Of a stretch of DNA of 64,000 nt, positions 1 through 10,640 are shown piece by piece (position 1 is the first letter of the stretch; each line of letters opens with the position of its first letter). Position numbers and translations under genes: made by a program. The notes beneath the pieces are model-generated. The model saw nothing but the letters and a program-made list of their open reading frames with translations, was not told the origin of the DNA and did no database searches. Origin of the DNA: Solirubrobacterales bacterium (GTDB taxonomy: Bacteria > Actinomycetota > Thermoleophilia > Solirubrobacterales > 70-9); the NCBI GenBank assembly GCA_025450195.1, contig JANWHW010000012.1, positions 1 through 64,000 of the forward strand, read 5' to 3'.

Positions 1-1710
1 AACAAGATGGACCGCACCGGCGCCGACTTCTTCAACGCGGTCGAGACGATGAAGGACAGGCTCGGGGCGCACCCGCTCCCGATCCAGCTGCCGATCGGCC
101 AGGAGGCCGAGTTCATCGGCGTCGTCGACCTGATTGAGATGAAGGCGCTGATCTGGAAAGACGAGTTGGGGACCGAGTTCGAGATACTCGAGATACCGGC
201 CGACCTCGTCGACCAGGCCGAGGAATACCGGACCCAGCTGATCGAGGCCTGCGCCGACTACGACGACGAGCTGATGGAGGCCTACCTCGGCGAGGAGGAG
301 ATCCCGCACGAGCGGATTGCCAAGTCGCTGCACCGTGCCTGCCTCGATACCAAGGTGACCCCCGTCCTCTGTGGTTCCTCCTTCAAGAACAAGGGCGTGC
401 AGCCGCTGCTCGATGCGGTGGTCGAGCTGCTGCCCTCGCCGCTCGAGGTTCCGCCGGTCACTGGCCTGATTCCAGCCGGCAAGGGCGAAGACGAGCCGAC
501 TGAGGCAGAGCGCCCCGCCGACGACAATGGACCCTTCGCCGCGCTCGCCTTCAAGATCATGACCGACCCCTACGTCGGCAAACTCACTTACTTCCGCGTC
601 TACTCGGGCAAGCTCGAGGCGGGCGGCCGCGTCCTCAACGTGAAAACGGGCAAGACCGAGCGGATTGGGCGACTGCTGATGATGCACGCCAACAGCCGCG
701 AGGAGATCGAGGAGGTCTACTCGGGCGACATCTGTGCCGGCGTCGGTCTTAAGGAAACGAGCACCGGCGACACGCTGGCCGCGCCCGACGCGCCGATCGC
801 GCTGGAGAGCATTGAATTCCCAGAGACGGTGATCGCGGTGGCGATCGAGCCGAAAACCAAAGCCGACCAGGAGAAGATGGGAGCCGCCCTGCAGCGCCTT
901 GGAGAGGAGGACCCGACTTTCCGGATCGAATCCGACGAGGAAACCGGGCAGACGCTGATCCACGGGATGGGCGAGCTCCACCTCGAGGTGATCGTCGACC
1001 GCATGCTGCGCGAGTTCAAAGTCGACGCCAACGTCGGCAAGCCCCAGGTTGCCTACCGCGAGACGATCCGCAAGGACGTCAAGAAGGTCGAGGCGCGCTT
1101 CGTCCGCCAGACCGGCGGTCGCGGCCAGTTCGGCCACGTTGTGATCAACGCCGAGCCGGCGCCCGGCGAGGGTTTCGAGTTCATCAACAAGATCAAGGGC
1201 GGCACCATTCCCGGCGAATACATCGGCCCTGCCGAACAGGGGATGAGGGAGGCGCTCGAGAACGGCGTCAAGGCCGGCTACCCGATGGTCGACGTCAAGG
1301 TCGAACTGATCGACGGTTCTTTCCACGACGTCGACTCATCGGAGATGGCCTTCAAAATCGCCGGCTCGATGGCGATCCAGGAGGCAGCGCGCAAGGCCGA
1401 CCCGGTTCTGCTCGAGCCGGTGATGTCGGTCGAGGTGGTCACCCCCGAGGATTTCCTGGGAGATGTGATCGGCGACCTCTCCCGTCGCCGCGGCAAGGTC
1501 CAGGGCCAAGAGCAGAGGGGGAATGCGCTTGCCGTGCAGGCCTTCGTCCCGCTGGGAGAGATGTTTGGCTACGCGACCGACCTACGTTCTTCGACTCAGG
1601 GCCGAGCCACCTACACGATGCAGTTCGAGCGTTATGAGGAGGTCCCGTCGAACATCGCCGAAGAGATTGTTGAGCACCGGTCGGGCGAGCCGGTGGGCGC
1701 AACCTCATGA
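1..1710 (+). CDS. fusA: Elongation factor G, C-terminal part (5' truncated by window)
   Basis: Encodes the translocation GTPase that moves tRNA and mRNA through the ribosome after peptide transfer. The window opens inside the gene: the first codons read N-K-M-D, the G4 guanine-recognition motif of the GTPase domain, so the P-loop and switch regions lie upstream. The remaining 569 residues cover the end of domain G, the domain II beta-barrel (about residues 170-270 of the visible part), domain III, domain IV with its RGQFGHV-type segment near residue 370, and domain V with the [13 protein letters not shown] signature near 485. It ends 164 bases before tuf, the usual fusA-tuf order of the str operon. 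The ATG at base 7 is internal and not the start. Confidence 0.97.
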   Translation, partial: NKMDRTGADFFNAVETMKDRLGAHPLPIQLPIGQEAEFIGVVDLIEMKALIWKDELGTEFEILEIPADLVDQAEEYRTQLIEACADYDDELMEAYLGEEEIPHERIAKSLHRACLDTKVTPVLCGSSFKNKGVQPLLDAVVELLPSPLEVPPVTGLIPAGKGEDEPTEAERPADDNGPFAALAFKIMTDPYVGKLTYFRVYSGKLEAGGRVLNVKTGKTERIGRLLMMHANSREEIEEVYSGDICAGVGLKETSTGDTLAAPDAPIALESIEFPETVIAVAIEPKTKADQEKMGAALQRLGEEDPTFRIESDEETGQTLIHGMGELHLEVIVDRMLREFKVDANVGKPQVAYRETIRKDVKKVEARFVRQTGGRGQFGHVVINAEPAPGEGFEFINKIKGGTIPGEYIGPAEQGMREALENGVKAGYPMVDVKVELIDGSFHDVDSSEMAFKIAGSMAIQEAARKADPVLLEPVMSVEVVTPEDFLGDVIGDLSRRRGKVQGQEQRGNALAVQAFVPLGEMFGYATDLRSSTQGRATYTMQFERYEEVPSNIAEEIVEHRSGEPVGATS

Positions 1711-1874
1711 AGGCGCATGCCATGCACATTCACGTGCGGAGCTGCTGCACGATCGTTCCAGCTATATTTCCGAGGTTCGCCCGCAGGCAACAGCATCTTG
1801 GCTGCTGCCAGGCAATAACACCTAATCAGCCAACGCAGACAGAACACAACTTCGAAAGGTAGAGCGGAGAAGCG

Positions 1875-3059
<1,185 letters not shown>

Positions 3060-3070
3060 TAAGCAACACC

Positions 3071-3092
3071 AGGGCGGGCGAGAGCCCGCCCT
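3071..3092 (+). terminator. Hairpin after tuf
   Basis: A perfect 9-bp stem, AGGGCGGGC / GCCCGCCCT, with a GAGA loop begins 12 bases after the tuf stop codon. No T tract follows, so this could be an intrinsic terminator of the GC-rich actinobacterial kind or an attenuator between the str and S10 transcription units. Confidence 0.55.
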
Positions 3093-3217
3093 ATCGCTGC
3101 CTGGGGCGGCGAGACAACTGCAAAGCACATACGACCGGGGCGGCGCCCCATAAAGGGGCGGGCGCCCCTTCCGCGCGGTAAGGACCGCGTGATTAGGAAA
3201 GAGAAGAGCTTCGAACA
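3093..3217 (+). promoter_or_regulatory. Structured leader before the S10 operon
   Basis: This gap between tuf and rpsJ has two further inverted repeats. One is GGGGCGGCGCCCC / GGGGCGGGCGCCCC around an ATAAA loop (3137-3168), and the other is CGCGGT / ACCGCG around AAGG (3174-3189). In many bacteria the S10 operon is preceded by a leader that controls ribosomal protein synthesis. Here only the potential to fold is seen, and regulation is inference. Confidence 0.4.
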
Positions 3218-3538
3218 GTGGCGACGATAGCGGCACAAAAGATCAGAATCCGACTGAAGGCGTACGACCACGACGCCATAGATCGGGCTGCCCGCGAGAT
3301 CGTCGAGACCGCTGAGCGAACCGGAGCCAGGGTGTCGGGGCCGGTCCCCTTGCCGACTGAGAAAAGCGTCTACTGCGTGATCCGCTCTCCGTTCAAGGAC
3401 AAGGACTCGCGCGAGCACTTCGAGATTCGGACCCACAAGCGGCTGATCGACATCCTCCAGCCGTCACCAAAAACCGTCGACTCGCTGCAGAGGCTGGACT
3501 CGCTGCCGGCGGGTGTCGACATCGAGATCAGGCTTTAG
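3218..3538 (+). CDS. rpsJ: 30S ribosomal protein uS10
   Basis: First gene of the S10 operon; a small-subunit head protein that also serves in transcription antitermination with NusB. The 106-residue product shows the family core [12 protein letters not shown] near the start, then THKRLIDI and VDIEIRL at the end. The start is GTG, chosen because it matches the family N-terminus. No closer ATG is in frame. Confidence 0.97.
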   Translation: MATIAAQKIRIRLKAYDHDAIDRAAREIVETAERTGARVSGPVPLPTEKSVYCVIRSPFKDKDSREHFEIRTHKRLIDILQPSPKTVDSLQRLDSLPAGVDIEIRL

Positions 3539-3545
3539 GCGCGGC

Positions 3546-4175
3546 ATGGCGGCGATCCTCGGCAAGAAGCTTGGCATGACGCAGGTCTTCCTCGAGGATG
3601 GCACCGTGGTTCCGGTGACCGTGGTCGAGGCCGGCCCATGCAAGGTGACGGCGGTCCGCGATGTCGAGCGCGACGGCTATGCCGCCGTGCAGCTCGCCTT
3701 CGGGGAAGTGGGAGAGGGCAAGCTGAGCAAGGCGGAGCTGGGTCATCTCAGCAAGGCAGGCGCTTCGCCAATGCGCCACCTCGTCGAGTTTCGGGACGAG
3801 GACCTCGGCTCCGAGGATGGGCCCAAGGTGGGGGACGACGTCACCGTCGAGTCTTTTGAGCCCGGGCAGAAGGTCAAGGTTGCCGGCATCTCGATTGGCA
3901 AGGGCTTTCAGGGCGGCATCAAGCGCCACAACTTCAGCCGTGGACCGGTGACCCACGGCTCCCACAATGTGAGGGCGCCGGGCTCGATTGGCGCTAGCGC
4001 CTTTCCTGCGCGTGTCTTCAAAGGCATGCGCATGCCGGGCCAGATGGGCAACAAGCGGACTACCCAGAAGGGCCTCGAGGTCACCAGAGTCGATGTCGAG
4101 CGCAACCTACTTCTGCTCAAGGGCTCGATTCCGGGATCGCGCAACTCCGTGGTCGAGGTGAGGACCGATGGCTAA
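3546..4175 (+). CDS. rplC: 50S ribosomal protein uL3
   Basis: An early large-subunit assembly protein whose extended loop reaches the peptidyl-transferase centre. The 209-residue product begins [13 protein letters not shown], the usual family N-terminus, so this ATG is preferred over an in-frame ATG 33 bases upstream that lies inside rpsJ. The conserved stretch around [11 protein letters not shown] and RAPGSIGAS (about residues 120-155) forms the inner loop. The gene starts seven bases after rpsJ and its end overlaps rplD by 8 bases. Confidence 0.97.
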   Translation: MAAILGKKLGMTQVFLEDGTVVPVTVVEAGPCKVTAVRDVERDGYAAVQLAFGEVGEGKLSKAELGHLSKAGASPMRHLVEFRDEDLGSEDGPKVGDDVTVESFEPGQKVKVAGISIGKGFQGGIKRHNFSRGPVTHGSHNVRAPGSIGASAFPARVFKGMRMPGQMGNKRTTQKGLEVTRVDVERNLLLLKGSIPGSRNSVVEVRTDG

Positions 4176-4779
4176 GGCACCGGTGCTGGGGAAGACGACG
4201 AAAGCGGATCTCCCGCAGGAGCTTTTTGCGGAGCCATTCCATCACTCGCTGGTCTACGAGACAGCCCGGGCCGATCTGGCCTCGCGGCGGCGTGGCACCG
4301 CATCGACTCTGACCAGAGGCGAGGTTTCGATGACCGGCGCGAAGGCATGGAGGCAAAAGGGGAGCGGACGCGCTCGAGCCGGCACCTTGGGCGTGCCCAG
4401 CCGCTACGGCGGCGGCGTGGCCTTTGGCCCGAAGCCGCGTCACTACAACCTGAAGGTCAATCGCAAGGCTCGCCGCAAAGCGATGCGGGCAGCGCTTTCG
4501 GTTCACGCCGAGCGCGGCAGCGTGGCAATTCTCGACGCCGGCGCATTCGAGGCGCCATCCACCAAGGCGGCCGCCGCGACGCTAAAGAAATGGGGGGCAA
4601 GGCTGCCGACCCTTTTGGTGCTGGAGGCCGAGGAGACCGCCGTATTGAAGAGCTTCCGGAACATCCCCCGCGTCACCGTTGTCGAGGTCGGCGCGGTCGC
4701 CGTGGCTGACGTCATCGGTGCCGCCTCCATTGCCATTTCCGAGGGTGCGCTGGAGAAGCTTCGGGAGAGGCTGAGCTGA
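4168..4779 (+). CDS. rplD: 50S ribosomal protein uL4
   Basis: Large-subunit protein lining the exit tunnel; in some bacteria it also represses the S10 operon. The 203-residue product carries the tunnel loop near residues 58-90, including WRQKGSGRARAG and a glycine-rich GGGVAFGP segment. It overlaps rplC by 8 bases and rplW by one base, so translation is probably coupled. Confidence 0.96.
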   Translation: MAKAPVLGKTTKADLPQELFAEPFHHSLVYETARADLASRRRGTASTLTRGEVSMTGAKAWRQKGSGRARAGTLGVPSRYGGGVAFGPKPRHYNLKVNRKARRKAMRAALSVHAERGSVAILDAGAFEAPSTKAAAATLKKWGARLPTLLVLEAEETAVLKSFRNIPRVTVVEVGAVAVADVIGAASIAISEGALEKLRERLS

Positions 4780-5072
4780 TGGACGCGCGCACCGTGATCA
4801 TTCGCCCGGTCGTCTCGGAGAAGAGCTACGCGCTGATGGGCGAGGGCACGTACACGTTTCGGGTCGACGATCGCGCCCACAAGACGCAGATCGCTGCTGC
4901 TGTTGAAGAGATCTTCAGTGTCGACGTCGCTGGGGTGCGCACCTCCAAGGTGCGGGCGAAGCCCAAGCGCCGAGGCCTGCACCAGGGCAAGACGCGGAGT
5001 TGGAAGAAGGCCGTTGTCCAGCTTGCGCCTGGGGAGCGAATCGAGCTGTTCGAGGGCGCAGAGACGGCATAG
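4779..5072 (+). CDS. rplW: 50S ribosomal protein uL23
   Basis: Large-subunit protein at the tunnel exit, a docking site for trigger factor and SRP. The 97-residue product begins with [14 protein letters not shown] and has YTFRVD followed by a basic loop with KPKRRGL (about residues 63-75). The ATG shares its A with the last base of the rplD stop codon. Confidence 0.96.
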   Translation: MDARTVIIRPVVSEKSYALMGEGTYTFRVDDRAHKTQIAAAVEEIFSVDVAGVRTSKVRAKPKRRGLHQGKTRSWKKAVVQLAPGERIELFEGAETA

Positions 5073-5082
5073 GGACAAGCAG

Positions 5083-5928
5083 ATGCCAAACCGCAAAACA
5101 AAGCCAACCAGCCCAGGGCGCCGCTTCGCGACCTACCCGCTGCGCGAGCCGCTCACGGCGTCCAAGCCGGAACGCAAGCTGACCAAAGGCCTGCGCAAGT
5201 CGGGCGGGCGGAACGCCAACGGAAGGATCACGGCTCGTCATCGCGGCGGCGGCGCGAAGCGCCGCTATCGCCGGATCGACTTCAAGCGCCTCAAGGACGG
5301 TGTCCCCGGCAAGGTGGCCACGATCGAGTACGACCCGAATCGCAGTTGCTACATCGCCTTGCTCCACTACGCCGACGGCGAGAAGAGCTACATCCTCGCT
5401 CCGGCGGGGCTGGGCGTTGGCGATCAGGTCAAGTCCGGCTCAGATGCCGACATCAGGCCCGGAAACGCATTGGCACTGGGGGGCATGCCGACCGGCACGA
5501 TCGTGCACAACGTCGAGTTGGTGCCCGGCCAGGGCGGCAAGCTGGGGCGTGCGGCGGGAACCGCGATCCAGCTCGTCGCCAAGGAGGGCGAGATGGTCAC
5601 GCTGCGCTTGCCGTCTTCGGAGATGCGACTGGTTCGCGCCGAGTGTCGCGCCACCGTTGGGTCGCTCTCCAACCCAGAGCACCAGAACCTGAAGGTCGGT
5701 AAGGCCGGGCGCAGCCGCCACAAGGGGCGTAGGCCTCAGACCCGGGGAGTGGCAATGAACCCGGTTGACCATCCCCATGGTGGCGGCGAGGCTCACCACA
5801 CCCCTGGCGGGCATCCGGTGACGCCCTGGGGCAAACCGACGCTTGGTTACCGGACTCGCAAGAAGGGCAAGCAGTCCGACCGCTACATAGTGCGCGGACG
5901 CCGGCGCGGAAAGAAAAAGAGCCGGTAG
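5083..5928 (+). CDS. rplB: 50S ribosomal protein uL2
   Basis: Universal large-subunit protein needed for subunit association and peptidyl transfer. The 281-residue product has [15 protein letters not shown] near residue 45 and the signature [14 protein letters not shown] near residue 226, which carries the conserved histidine. A longer in-frame opening exists upstream, but it reads through rplW sequence. This ATG gives the normal family N-terminus. Confidence 0.97.
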   Translation: MPNRKTKPTSPGRRFATYPLREPLTASKPERKLTKGLRKSGGRNANGRITARHRGGGAKRRYRRIDFKRLKDGVPGKVATIEYDPNRSCYIALLHYADGEKSYILAPAGLGVGDQVKSGSDADIRPGNALALGGMPTGTIVHNVELVPGQGGKLGRAAGTAIQLVAKEGEMVTLRLPSSEMRLVRAECRATVGSLSNPEHQNLKVGKAGRSRHKGRRPQTRGVAMNPVDHPHGGGEAHHTPGGHPVTPWGKPTLGYRTRKKGKQSDRYIVRGRRRGKKKSR

Positions 5929-5930
5929 AT

Positions 5931-5998
5931 AGCGATGACTCCTCCCAACACAGCACACCTCAGCCGGCTGCAAACCGGCGCTGGAAGGAGCCATCGCT
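5931..5998 (+). promoter_or_regulatory. Imperfect hairpin enclosing the rpsS ribosome binding site
   Basis: In the 71-base gap between rplB and rpsS the left arm AGCGATGACTCCTCC (5931-5945) can pair with the right arm GGAAGGAGCCATCGCT (5983-5998). The right arm contains the only good Shine-Dalgarno sequence, GGAAGGAG (5983-5990), nine bases before the rpsS ATG. An inner stem AGCCGG / CCGGC extends the fold. The pairing is visible; a role in translational control is inferred. Confidence 0.5.
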
Positions 5999-5999
5999 G

Positions 6000-6275
6000 A
6001 TGGGTCGCTCCACGAAAAAGGGGCCATGGGTGGAAGCAGCGCTGATGAAGCGCATCTCGGCGATGAACGAGTCCGGCCAGAAGCAGATGGTGAAGACCTG
6101 GTCACGCGCCTCGACGGTCTTCCCCGAGATGGTCGGTCACACGATCGCTGTCCACGATGGCCGCAAGCACGTGCCCGTGTTCATCTCGGAGTCGATGGTT
6201 GGCCACAAGCTGGGCGAGTTCGCTCCCACTCGAACTTTCCGCTCCCACTCGGGCACCGGCAAGGGGGCTGAGTAG
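6000..6275 (+). CDS. rpsS: 30S ribosomal protein uS19
   Basis: Small-subunit head protein near the A site and bridge B1. The 91-residue product begins [12 protein letters not shown] and has [14 protein letters not shown] near the end, both typical. Unlike its neighbours it does not overlap the gene before it. It is preceded by a structured 71-base gap that holds its ribosome binding site. Confidence 0.97.
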   Translation: MGRSTKKGPWVEAALMKRISAMNESGQKQMVKTWSRASTVFPEMVGHTIAVHDGRKHVPVFISESMVGHKLGEFAPTRTFRSHSGTGKGAE

Positions 6276-6277
6276 CG

Positions 6278-6814
6278 ATGGCCGACGAGCAAGAGAAAAA
6301 AGACGCGAAGAAACCCGCTGCGAAAAAACCCCCCACTCGAAAAGCGGCGGAGAAAAAACGTGCTGCGACGAAAGCCCAGGCGAAAAAACCTGCTGAGAAA
6401 GCCGCGACCAAGAAGGAAGCTGTCAAACAGCCTGCCCCGAGCGCCAAGAAAGAGGCCCGAAAGCCCGCGCCGATCGTGGTGCGAGCAAGCTCTCGATATG
6501 TTCGGGTGGCGCCCCGCAAGGCGCGACTCATCGCCGATCAGGTGCGCGGCTTGCACATCGATAAGGCTCGTGCCCTCCTCGAGTTCTCGCCTCGCGGCGC
6601 GGCTCAAGACATCCGGAAGCTGATGGAGTCCGCCGCCGCCAATGCTGAAAACAACCACGACCTCGTTGCCGATGAGATGCGAATCGCCGAGATCACCGTC
6701 GACGAAGGACCGACCCTGAAGCGCTACCGCCCCAGGGCGCAGGGCCGTGCAACCCCCATCCACAAGCGGACCAGCCACATTGCCGTGGCCCTGAGCCCCG
6801 AGGAGGATTTCTAA
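6278..6814 (+). CDS. rplV: 50S ribosomal protein uL22 with lysine/alanine-rich N-terminal extension
   Basis: Large-subunit protein with a hairpin lining the exit tunnel. The core spans about residues 66-178 ([19 protein letters not shown], then [19 protein letters not shown]). Before it lies an extension of about 65 residues made almost only of K, A, P and E, similar in composition to the tails of histone H1-like proteins. The usual uL22 is about 110-120 residues, and this one has 178. No better start is seen at the core boundary. The stop overlaps the rpsC ATG (TAATG). Confidence 0.94.
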   Translation: MADEQEKKDAKKPAAKKPPTRKAAEKKRAATKAQAKKPAEKAATKKEAVKQPAPSAKKEARKPAPIVVRASSRYVRVAPRKARLIADQVRGLHIDKARALLEFSPRGAAQDIRKLMESAAANAENNHDLVADEMRIAEITVDEGPTLKRYRPRAQGRATPIHKRTSHIAVALSPEEDF

Positions 6815-7500
6815 TGGGACAGAAGATCCATCCCGGAGGCTTTCGGGTCGGCTACATCCACGACTGGAAGTCAAACTGGTTCGATGAGAAGGGCTTTGCG
6901 GACGTCCTTCAGGAGGACCTGCAGATCCGCAGCCACATCGAAGGCAAGCTCGGCCACGCTGCCCTGTCGTCGATCACGATCGAGCGACGCGGCGAGGTCT
7001 CGGTGGACATTCACACTGCCCGCCCGGGCATCGTGATCGGCAAGTCGGGCAGTGAAGTGGACGCCCTGCGCAAGGACCTTCACAAGCTCACCGGCAAGCC
7101 CGTCAAGGTGAACATCCGCGAGGTGAAACGGCCCGAGCTCGATGCAAAACTGGTCGCCCAGTCGATTGCCGAGCAGCTCCAGAGCCGGGTCGCCTTCCGG
7201 CGTGCGATGAAACGCGCCCTGACGTCGGCGATGCGCTCCGGCGCCAAGGGCGTCAAGGTCCAGGTCTCCGGTCGCCTCGGGGGCGCTGAGATGGCCCGCA
7301 CCGAAGGCTATTCGGATGGGCGGGTGCCCCTTCACACATTGCGGGCCAATATCGACTATGGCTTCTATGAGGCGCGCACGACCGCGGGCCGGATCGGCGT
7401 CAAGTGCTGGATCAACAAGGGTGAGGTCATGCCTGAAGGGTTCCGGTCCGACCTGGCGGGCGGCGATGGTGACCCCCAAGGCAGCGGGGGCGGTTCCTGA
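6814..7500 (+). CDS. rpsC: 30S ribosomal protein uS3
   Basis: Small-subunit protein at the mRNA entry channel. The 228-residue product has the start [13 protein letters not shown], a type-2 KH domain with the GRPG-like turn in [14 protein letters not shown] (about residues 69-82), and a C-terminal domain containing [12 protein letters not shown] and the [10 protein letters not shown] strand. It overlaps rplV and rplP by one base each. Confidence 0.97.
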   Translation: MGQKIHPGGFRVGYIHDWKSNWFDEKGFADVLQEDLQIRSHIEGKLGHAALSSITIERRGEVSVDIHTARPGIVIGKSGSEVDALRKDLHKLTGKPVKVNIREVKRPELDAKLVAQSIAEQLQSRVAFRRAMKRALTSAMRSGAKGVKVQVSGRLGGAEMARTEGYSDGRVPLHTLRANIDYGFYEARTTAGRIGVKCWINKGEVMPEGFRSDLAGGDGDPQGSGGGS

Positions 7501-7919
7501 TGTTGATGCCCAAGCGGGTCAAATACCGCAAGCAGATGCGCGGCCGGATGCGCGGCTACACGAAGGGCGGCAGCAACGTCGCCTTTGGCGAGTACGGGCT
7601 GAAGGCCCTGGATCGCGCCTGGGTGACCAACCGTCAGATCGAGGCCGCGCGTGTAGCGATGACCCGCAAGATCAAACGCGGCGGCAAGGTCTGGATCAAC
7701 ATCTTCCCCGACAAGCCGTACACCAAGAAGGCGGCGGAGACCCGAATGGGCTCCGGCAAGGGAAACCCCGAGGGCTGGGTTGCGGTCGTCAAGCCGGGCA
7801 AGGTCATGTTCGAGCTGGCCGGTGTGCCCGAGGAGCTCGCCCGCGAGGCGCTGCGCCTGGCAGGCCACAAGCTGCCAATGAAGACCAGGTTCGTGATGCG
7901 CGAGGGTGTGGAGTCCTGA
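7500..7919 (+). CDS. rplP: 50S ribosomal protein uL16
   Basis: Large-subunit protein that positions tRNA at the A and P sites. The 139-residue product starts with [19 protein letters not shown] and has the family segments [13 protein letters not shown] and [12 protein letters not shown]. The ATG overlaps the rpsC stop (TGATG). A second ATG two codons downstream is an alternative start with little effect on the protein. Confidence 0.97.
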   Translation: MLMPKRVKYRKQMRGRMRGYTKGGSNVAFGEYGLKALDRAWVTNRQIEAARVAMTRKIKRGGKVWINIFPDKPYTKKAAETRMGSGKGNPEGWVAVVKPGKVMFELAGVPEELAREALRLAGHKLPMKTRFVMREGVES

Positions 7920-8134
7920 TGAAGGGGAGCGAGACCCATGACCTCAAAGACGCGGAGCTGATGGCGAAGCTAGTCGAGGCGAAGGAAGAGGCCTTCAACC
8001 TTCGCTTCCGCCACGCCACCGGCGAGCTGGAGAACACGTCTCGTCTTGGGGCGACGAAGAAAGACGTGGCAAGGCTGCTGACCGTTGCCCGTGAGCGGGG
8101 GATAGACGTTGAGAGAGAGCTGAAGCGCCGATGA
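7919..8134 (+). CDS. rpmC: 50S ribosomal protein uL29
   Basis: Small helical protein at the tunnel exit. The 71-residue product reads [19 protein letters not shown], then [18 protein letters not shown] and [11 protein letters not shown], the normal two-helix pattern. The ATG overlaps the rplP stop codon (TGATG), and the end overlaps the rpsQ start by four bases. Confidence 0.95.
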   Translation: MKGSETHDLKDAELMAKLVEAKEEAFNLRFRHATGELENTSRLGATKKDVARLLTVARERGIDVERELKRR

Positions 8135-8805
8135 CTGACAACGAGACGAAAAAAGACAAGACGACCGAGGAGACTCCGGTGCAGGACGAGGACACCCAGT
8201 CCGCGGGTACTGACGCGGAGGAGGCAACCTCGCCCTCGGACGATGCCTCAGGCGACGATGCCACCTCCACGCCACCCGCGTCAGATGCGTCTGAGGATGA
8301 GGCTCCGGCTGCCGACGATGCTTCGGCGCCCAAGGCTGAGGCTAGTCCTGAGGATGAGCTGCCCTGGAAGGAGAAGCGAAGGCTGGAACGGTCGAGGCGG
8401 CCGCATGAGCCAAGTCCCCAGCGGAGTACTGAGGAGAGGCAGGCCGAACGGCGCGAGGCGCGCAAGTCGAAGGCGGCTCTGCGGCGCAAGCAGCGGACTG
8501 CTGCCAGGGCGAACAAAGGAGAGGCCGGGACCGGTACGCCACCCGCCGAGCGCACCGCCAACGCTGCCAAGGTTCGTCAGGGAGTCGTCGTATCCGACAA
8601 GGGGGAGAAGTCGATCACGGTGCGGATCGACATTGTTCGCCGCCACCCGACCTACGAGAAGGTCGTGCGCAGCTCTCGCACTCTGCATGCCCACGATGAG
8701 CAGAACGAGGCGAACAAGGGGGACATCGTGCGGGTGGTCGAGACCCGGCCATTGTCAAAGACCAAGCGCTGGCGCCTGGTCGACGTGATCGAGAAGGCCA
8801 GGTAG
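8131..8805 (+). CDS. rpsQ: 30S ribosomal protein uS17 with 146-residue N-terminal extension
   Basis: Primary binder of 16S rRNA in the small-subunit body. Only residues about 147-224 form the S17 OB fold ([16 protein letters not shown], then [13 protein letters not shown] and [13 protein letters not shown]). The rest is an extension in two parts: residues 1-78 are rich in D, E, S, T and A, and residues 79-130 are rich in R and K. Usual S17 proteins have about 80-110 residues. The start is fixed by the ATGA overlap with rpmC. No stop codon or strong internal start at the core edge suggests a separate gene. Confidence 0.92.
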   Translation: MTDNETKKDKTTEETPVQDEDTQSAGTDAEEATSPSDDASGDDATSTPPASDASEDEAPAADDASAPKAEASPEDELPWKEKRRLERSRRPHEPSPQRSTEERQAERREARKSKAALRRKQRTAARANKGEAGTGTPPAERTANAAKVRQGVVVSDKGEKSITVRIDIVRRHPTYEKVVRSSRTLHAHDEQNEANKGDIVRVVETRPLSKTKRWRLVDVIEKAR

Positions 8806-8812
8806 GGACGGC

Positions 8813-9184
8813 ATGATCCAGCAGGAGTCAAGACTGAAAGTCGCCGATAACTCGGGGGCGCGAGAGATCCTCTGCATACGGGTCAAGGGGGGCTCACACC
8901 GGCGCTACGCCGGGGTGGGCGACGTGATCACGGCCACCGTCAAGCAGGCAAGCCCGCAGGGTGGCGTCCGCAAGGGCGAGGTCGTGCAAGCCGTCGTGGT
9001 GCGCACACGCAAGCAGCTCGGCCGCTCGGACGGCACCTACATCTCCTTCGATGAGAACGCCGCTGTGCTGATTGACCCGGCAAGCAACAACCCTCGGGGG
9101 ACCCGGATCTTTGGCCCGGTTGCTCGCGAGCTGCGCGACCGCAACTTCATGAAAATCGTTTCGCTGGCGCCGGAGGTCCTCTGA
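8813..9184 (+). CDS. rplN: 50S ribosomal protein uL14
   Basis: Large-subunit protein at the subunit interface and a landing site for silencing factor RsfS. The 123-residue product shows [31 protein letters not shown] and [14 protein letters not shown], all family signatures, at full length. It lies seven bases after rpsQ. Confidence 0.97.
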   Translation: MIQQESRLKVADNSGAREILCIRVKGGSHRRYAGVGDVITATVKQASPQGGVRKGEVVQAVVVRTRKQLGRSDGTYISFDENAAVLIDPASNNPRGTRIFGPVARELRDRNFMKIVSLAPEVL

Positions 9185-9257
9185 GCCATGCGGAGCGAGC
9201 GTGCATATCTGGTTCTGCGCGAGCGGAGCACTGGCGAAGGCATTGGTGATTAGGGCC

Positions 9258-9623
9258 ATGAGCAAGAGGATGCGCATTAAGACTGACGACGAGGTGGTCG
9301 TCATCAGCGGCAAGGACGCCGGCAAGGTTGGGCGCGTAATTCGCACCGAGCCGAAGAAGAACCGAGTCTACGTCGGGGGAGTCAACCTGGCTAAGCACAA
9401 TAAGCGTGCAGGTCAGAGACAGGCGCCATCGTCCTCTGTCGGTGCGGCAAGCCAAGACAGATCCCGCCAAGATGCCGGCATCATCAGCTGGGAGGCGGCG
9501 ATCCACGTCTCCAATGTGATGCTGCTCGACCCCAAAGACAGCAAGCCAACTCGGATCAGTGTGCGTCGCGACAAAGGCGGCAAGCGAGTGCGATTCGCAA
9601 AGCGCAGCGGGGAAGCGATCTGA
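9258..9623 (+). CDS. rplX: 50S ribosomal protein uL24
   Basis: Assembly-initiating large-subunit protein. The product from this ATG has 121 residues and a KOW motif, [18 protein letters not shown], followed by [14 protein letters not shown]. An in-frame opening begins at 9201, but the added residues do not resemble the family. A second ATG four codons downstream (MRIKTDDE) is also possible. The stop overlaps rplE by one base. Confidence 0.93.
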   Translation: MSKRMRIKTDDEVVVISGKDAGKVGRVIRTEPKKNRVYVGGVNLAKHNKRAGQRQAPSSSVGAASQDRSRQDAGIISWEAAIHVSNVMLLDPKDSKPTRISVRRDKGGKRVRFAKRSGEAI

Positions 9624-10447
9624 TGGAGGCGGCCACGGTCCAAGCGCAGACCGCGCCGCCACCGCGCCTGCGCGAGCGCTACGAGCAGGAGGTCCTGCCT
9701 GCGCTGACGCAGAAATTCGGCTACTCCTCGTCGATGCAGGTGCCCCGCTTGGTCAAGATCACGCTCAACATGGGCCTCGGCGAGGCCAAGCAGGACGCCA
9801 AGCAGATGGAGGCAGCGCAGAAGCAGCTGGCGACGATTGCCGGTCAGTATCCGAATGTGCGACGGGCTCGCAAGTCGATCGCATCCTTCAAGGTTCGCGA
9901 GGGAATGCCGGTTGGTATCTCGGTGACCCTGAGGCGAGCGAGGATGTGGGAGTTCCTCGACCGGCTTTGCTCGATCGCCGTGCCGCGGATTCGCGACTTC
10001 CGGGGCCTCAACCCCCGCTCCTTCGATGGCCGTGGCAACTACTCGATGGGGGTCCGCGAGCAGCTGATCTTCCCGGAGATCGACTACGACTCGATCGACC
10101 AGGTGCGGGGGCTCGACGTGACCATTACGACAACGGCCCAAACCGATGTCGAGGCCTTCGAGCTGCTTTTGGGCTTGGGGATGCCATTCGCCAAAGACGG
10201 CAGGCCGGGCGAGGCCGACCGTAAGGCGGAGGCCGAGGAAGAGCGGCAGAAGGAGGAGGCCCGCCTCCGGGCGGAGGCCGAGCAGGCAGCGCTCGAGCAG
10301 TTGAAGGAGGAGAACCCCGAGGCATACGCAAAGCCCGAGACCCCCGACGAGGAGAGCGAAGGGGATGCTGAGGGCGAGGAAGACACCGAGGGCGACAAGG
10401 ACGAGGCCGAGAGTTCGGCTGGTGAGGAGAAATCAGAGGATGGCTAA
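9623..10447 (+). CDS. rplE: 50S ribosomal protein uL5 with acidic C-terminal tail
   Basis: Binds 5S rRNA and contacts P-site tRNA. The core (about residues 15-191) has [43 protein letters not shown] and the end of the L5 C-domain near GLGMPFA. Beyond it lies a tail of about 83 residues: first a charged helix of E, R, K and A, then an almost purely acidic run of E, D, G and S. Typical uL5 is about 180-190 residues, and this has 274. The gene overlaps rpsZ by eight bases. Confidence 0.94.
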   Translation: MEAATVQAQTAPPPRLRERYEQEVLPALTQKFGYSSSMQVPRLVKITLNMGLGEAKQDAKQMEAAQKQLATIAGQYPNVRRARKSIASFKVREGMPVGISVTLRRARMWEFLDRLCSIAVPRIRDFRGLNPRSFDGRGNYSMGVREQLIFPEIDYDSIDQVRGLDVTITTTAQTDVEAFELLLGLGMPFAKDGRPGEADRKAEAEEERQKEEARLRAEAEQAALEQLKEENPEAYAKPETPDEESEGDAEGEEDTEGDKDEAESSAGEEKSEDG

Positions 10448-10625
10448 GACTTCGCAGAAGGTAAAGCAGCGCCGCAAAGCCAAGTTCAAATCACGCGAAT
10501 ACAATCGTTGTCGCCGTTGTGGCAGGCCACGCGGCTATTACCGCAAGTTCGGTCTCTGCCGGATATGTCTGCGCGGGGCAGCTCACGAGGGCTACGTCCC
10601 CGGCATGACGAAGTCGAGCTGGTAG
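10440..10625 (+). CDS. rpsZ: 30S ribosomal protein uS14, zinc-binding type
   Basis: Small-subunit head protein. The 61-residue product is the short type with two CxxC pairs, CRRC (about residues 24-27) and CRIC (about 40-43), that hold zinc, so no zinc-free paralogue is implied here. The start ATG lies inside the end of rplE and overlaps it by eight bases. The C-terminus GMTKSSW is typical. Confidence 0.96.
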   Translation: MAKTSQKVKQRRKAKFKSREYNRCRRCGRPRGYYRKFGLCRICLRGAAHEGYVPGMTKSSW

Positions 10626-10640
10626 AGGCACCCTGGAGCC

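Noticed and set aside
1711-1874. A gene or riboswitch in the fusA-tuf gap
   Set aside because: Only a weak hairpin (about 1786-1809) and the tuf ribosome binding site are visible; no conserved element is recognised.
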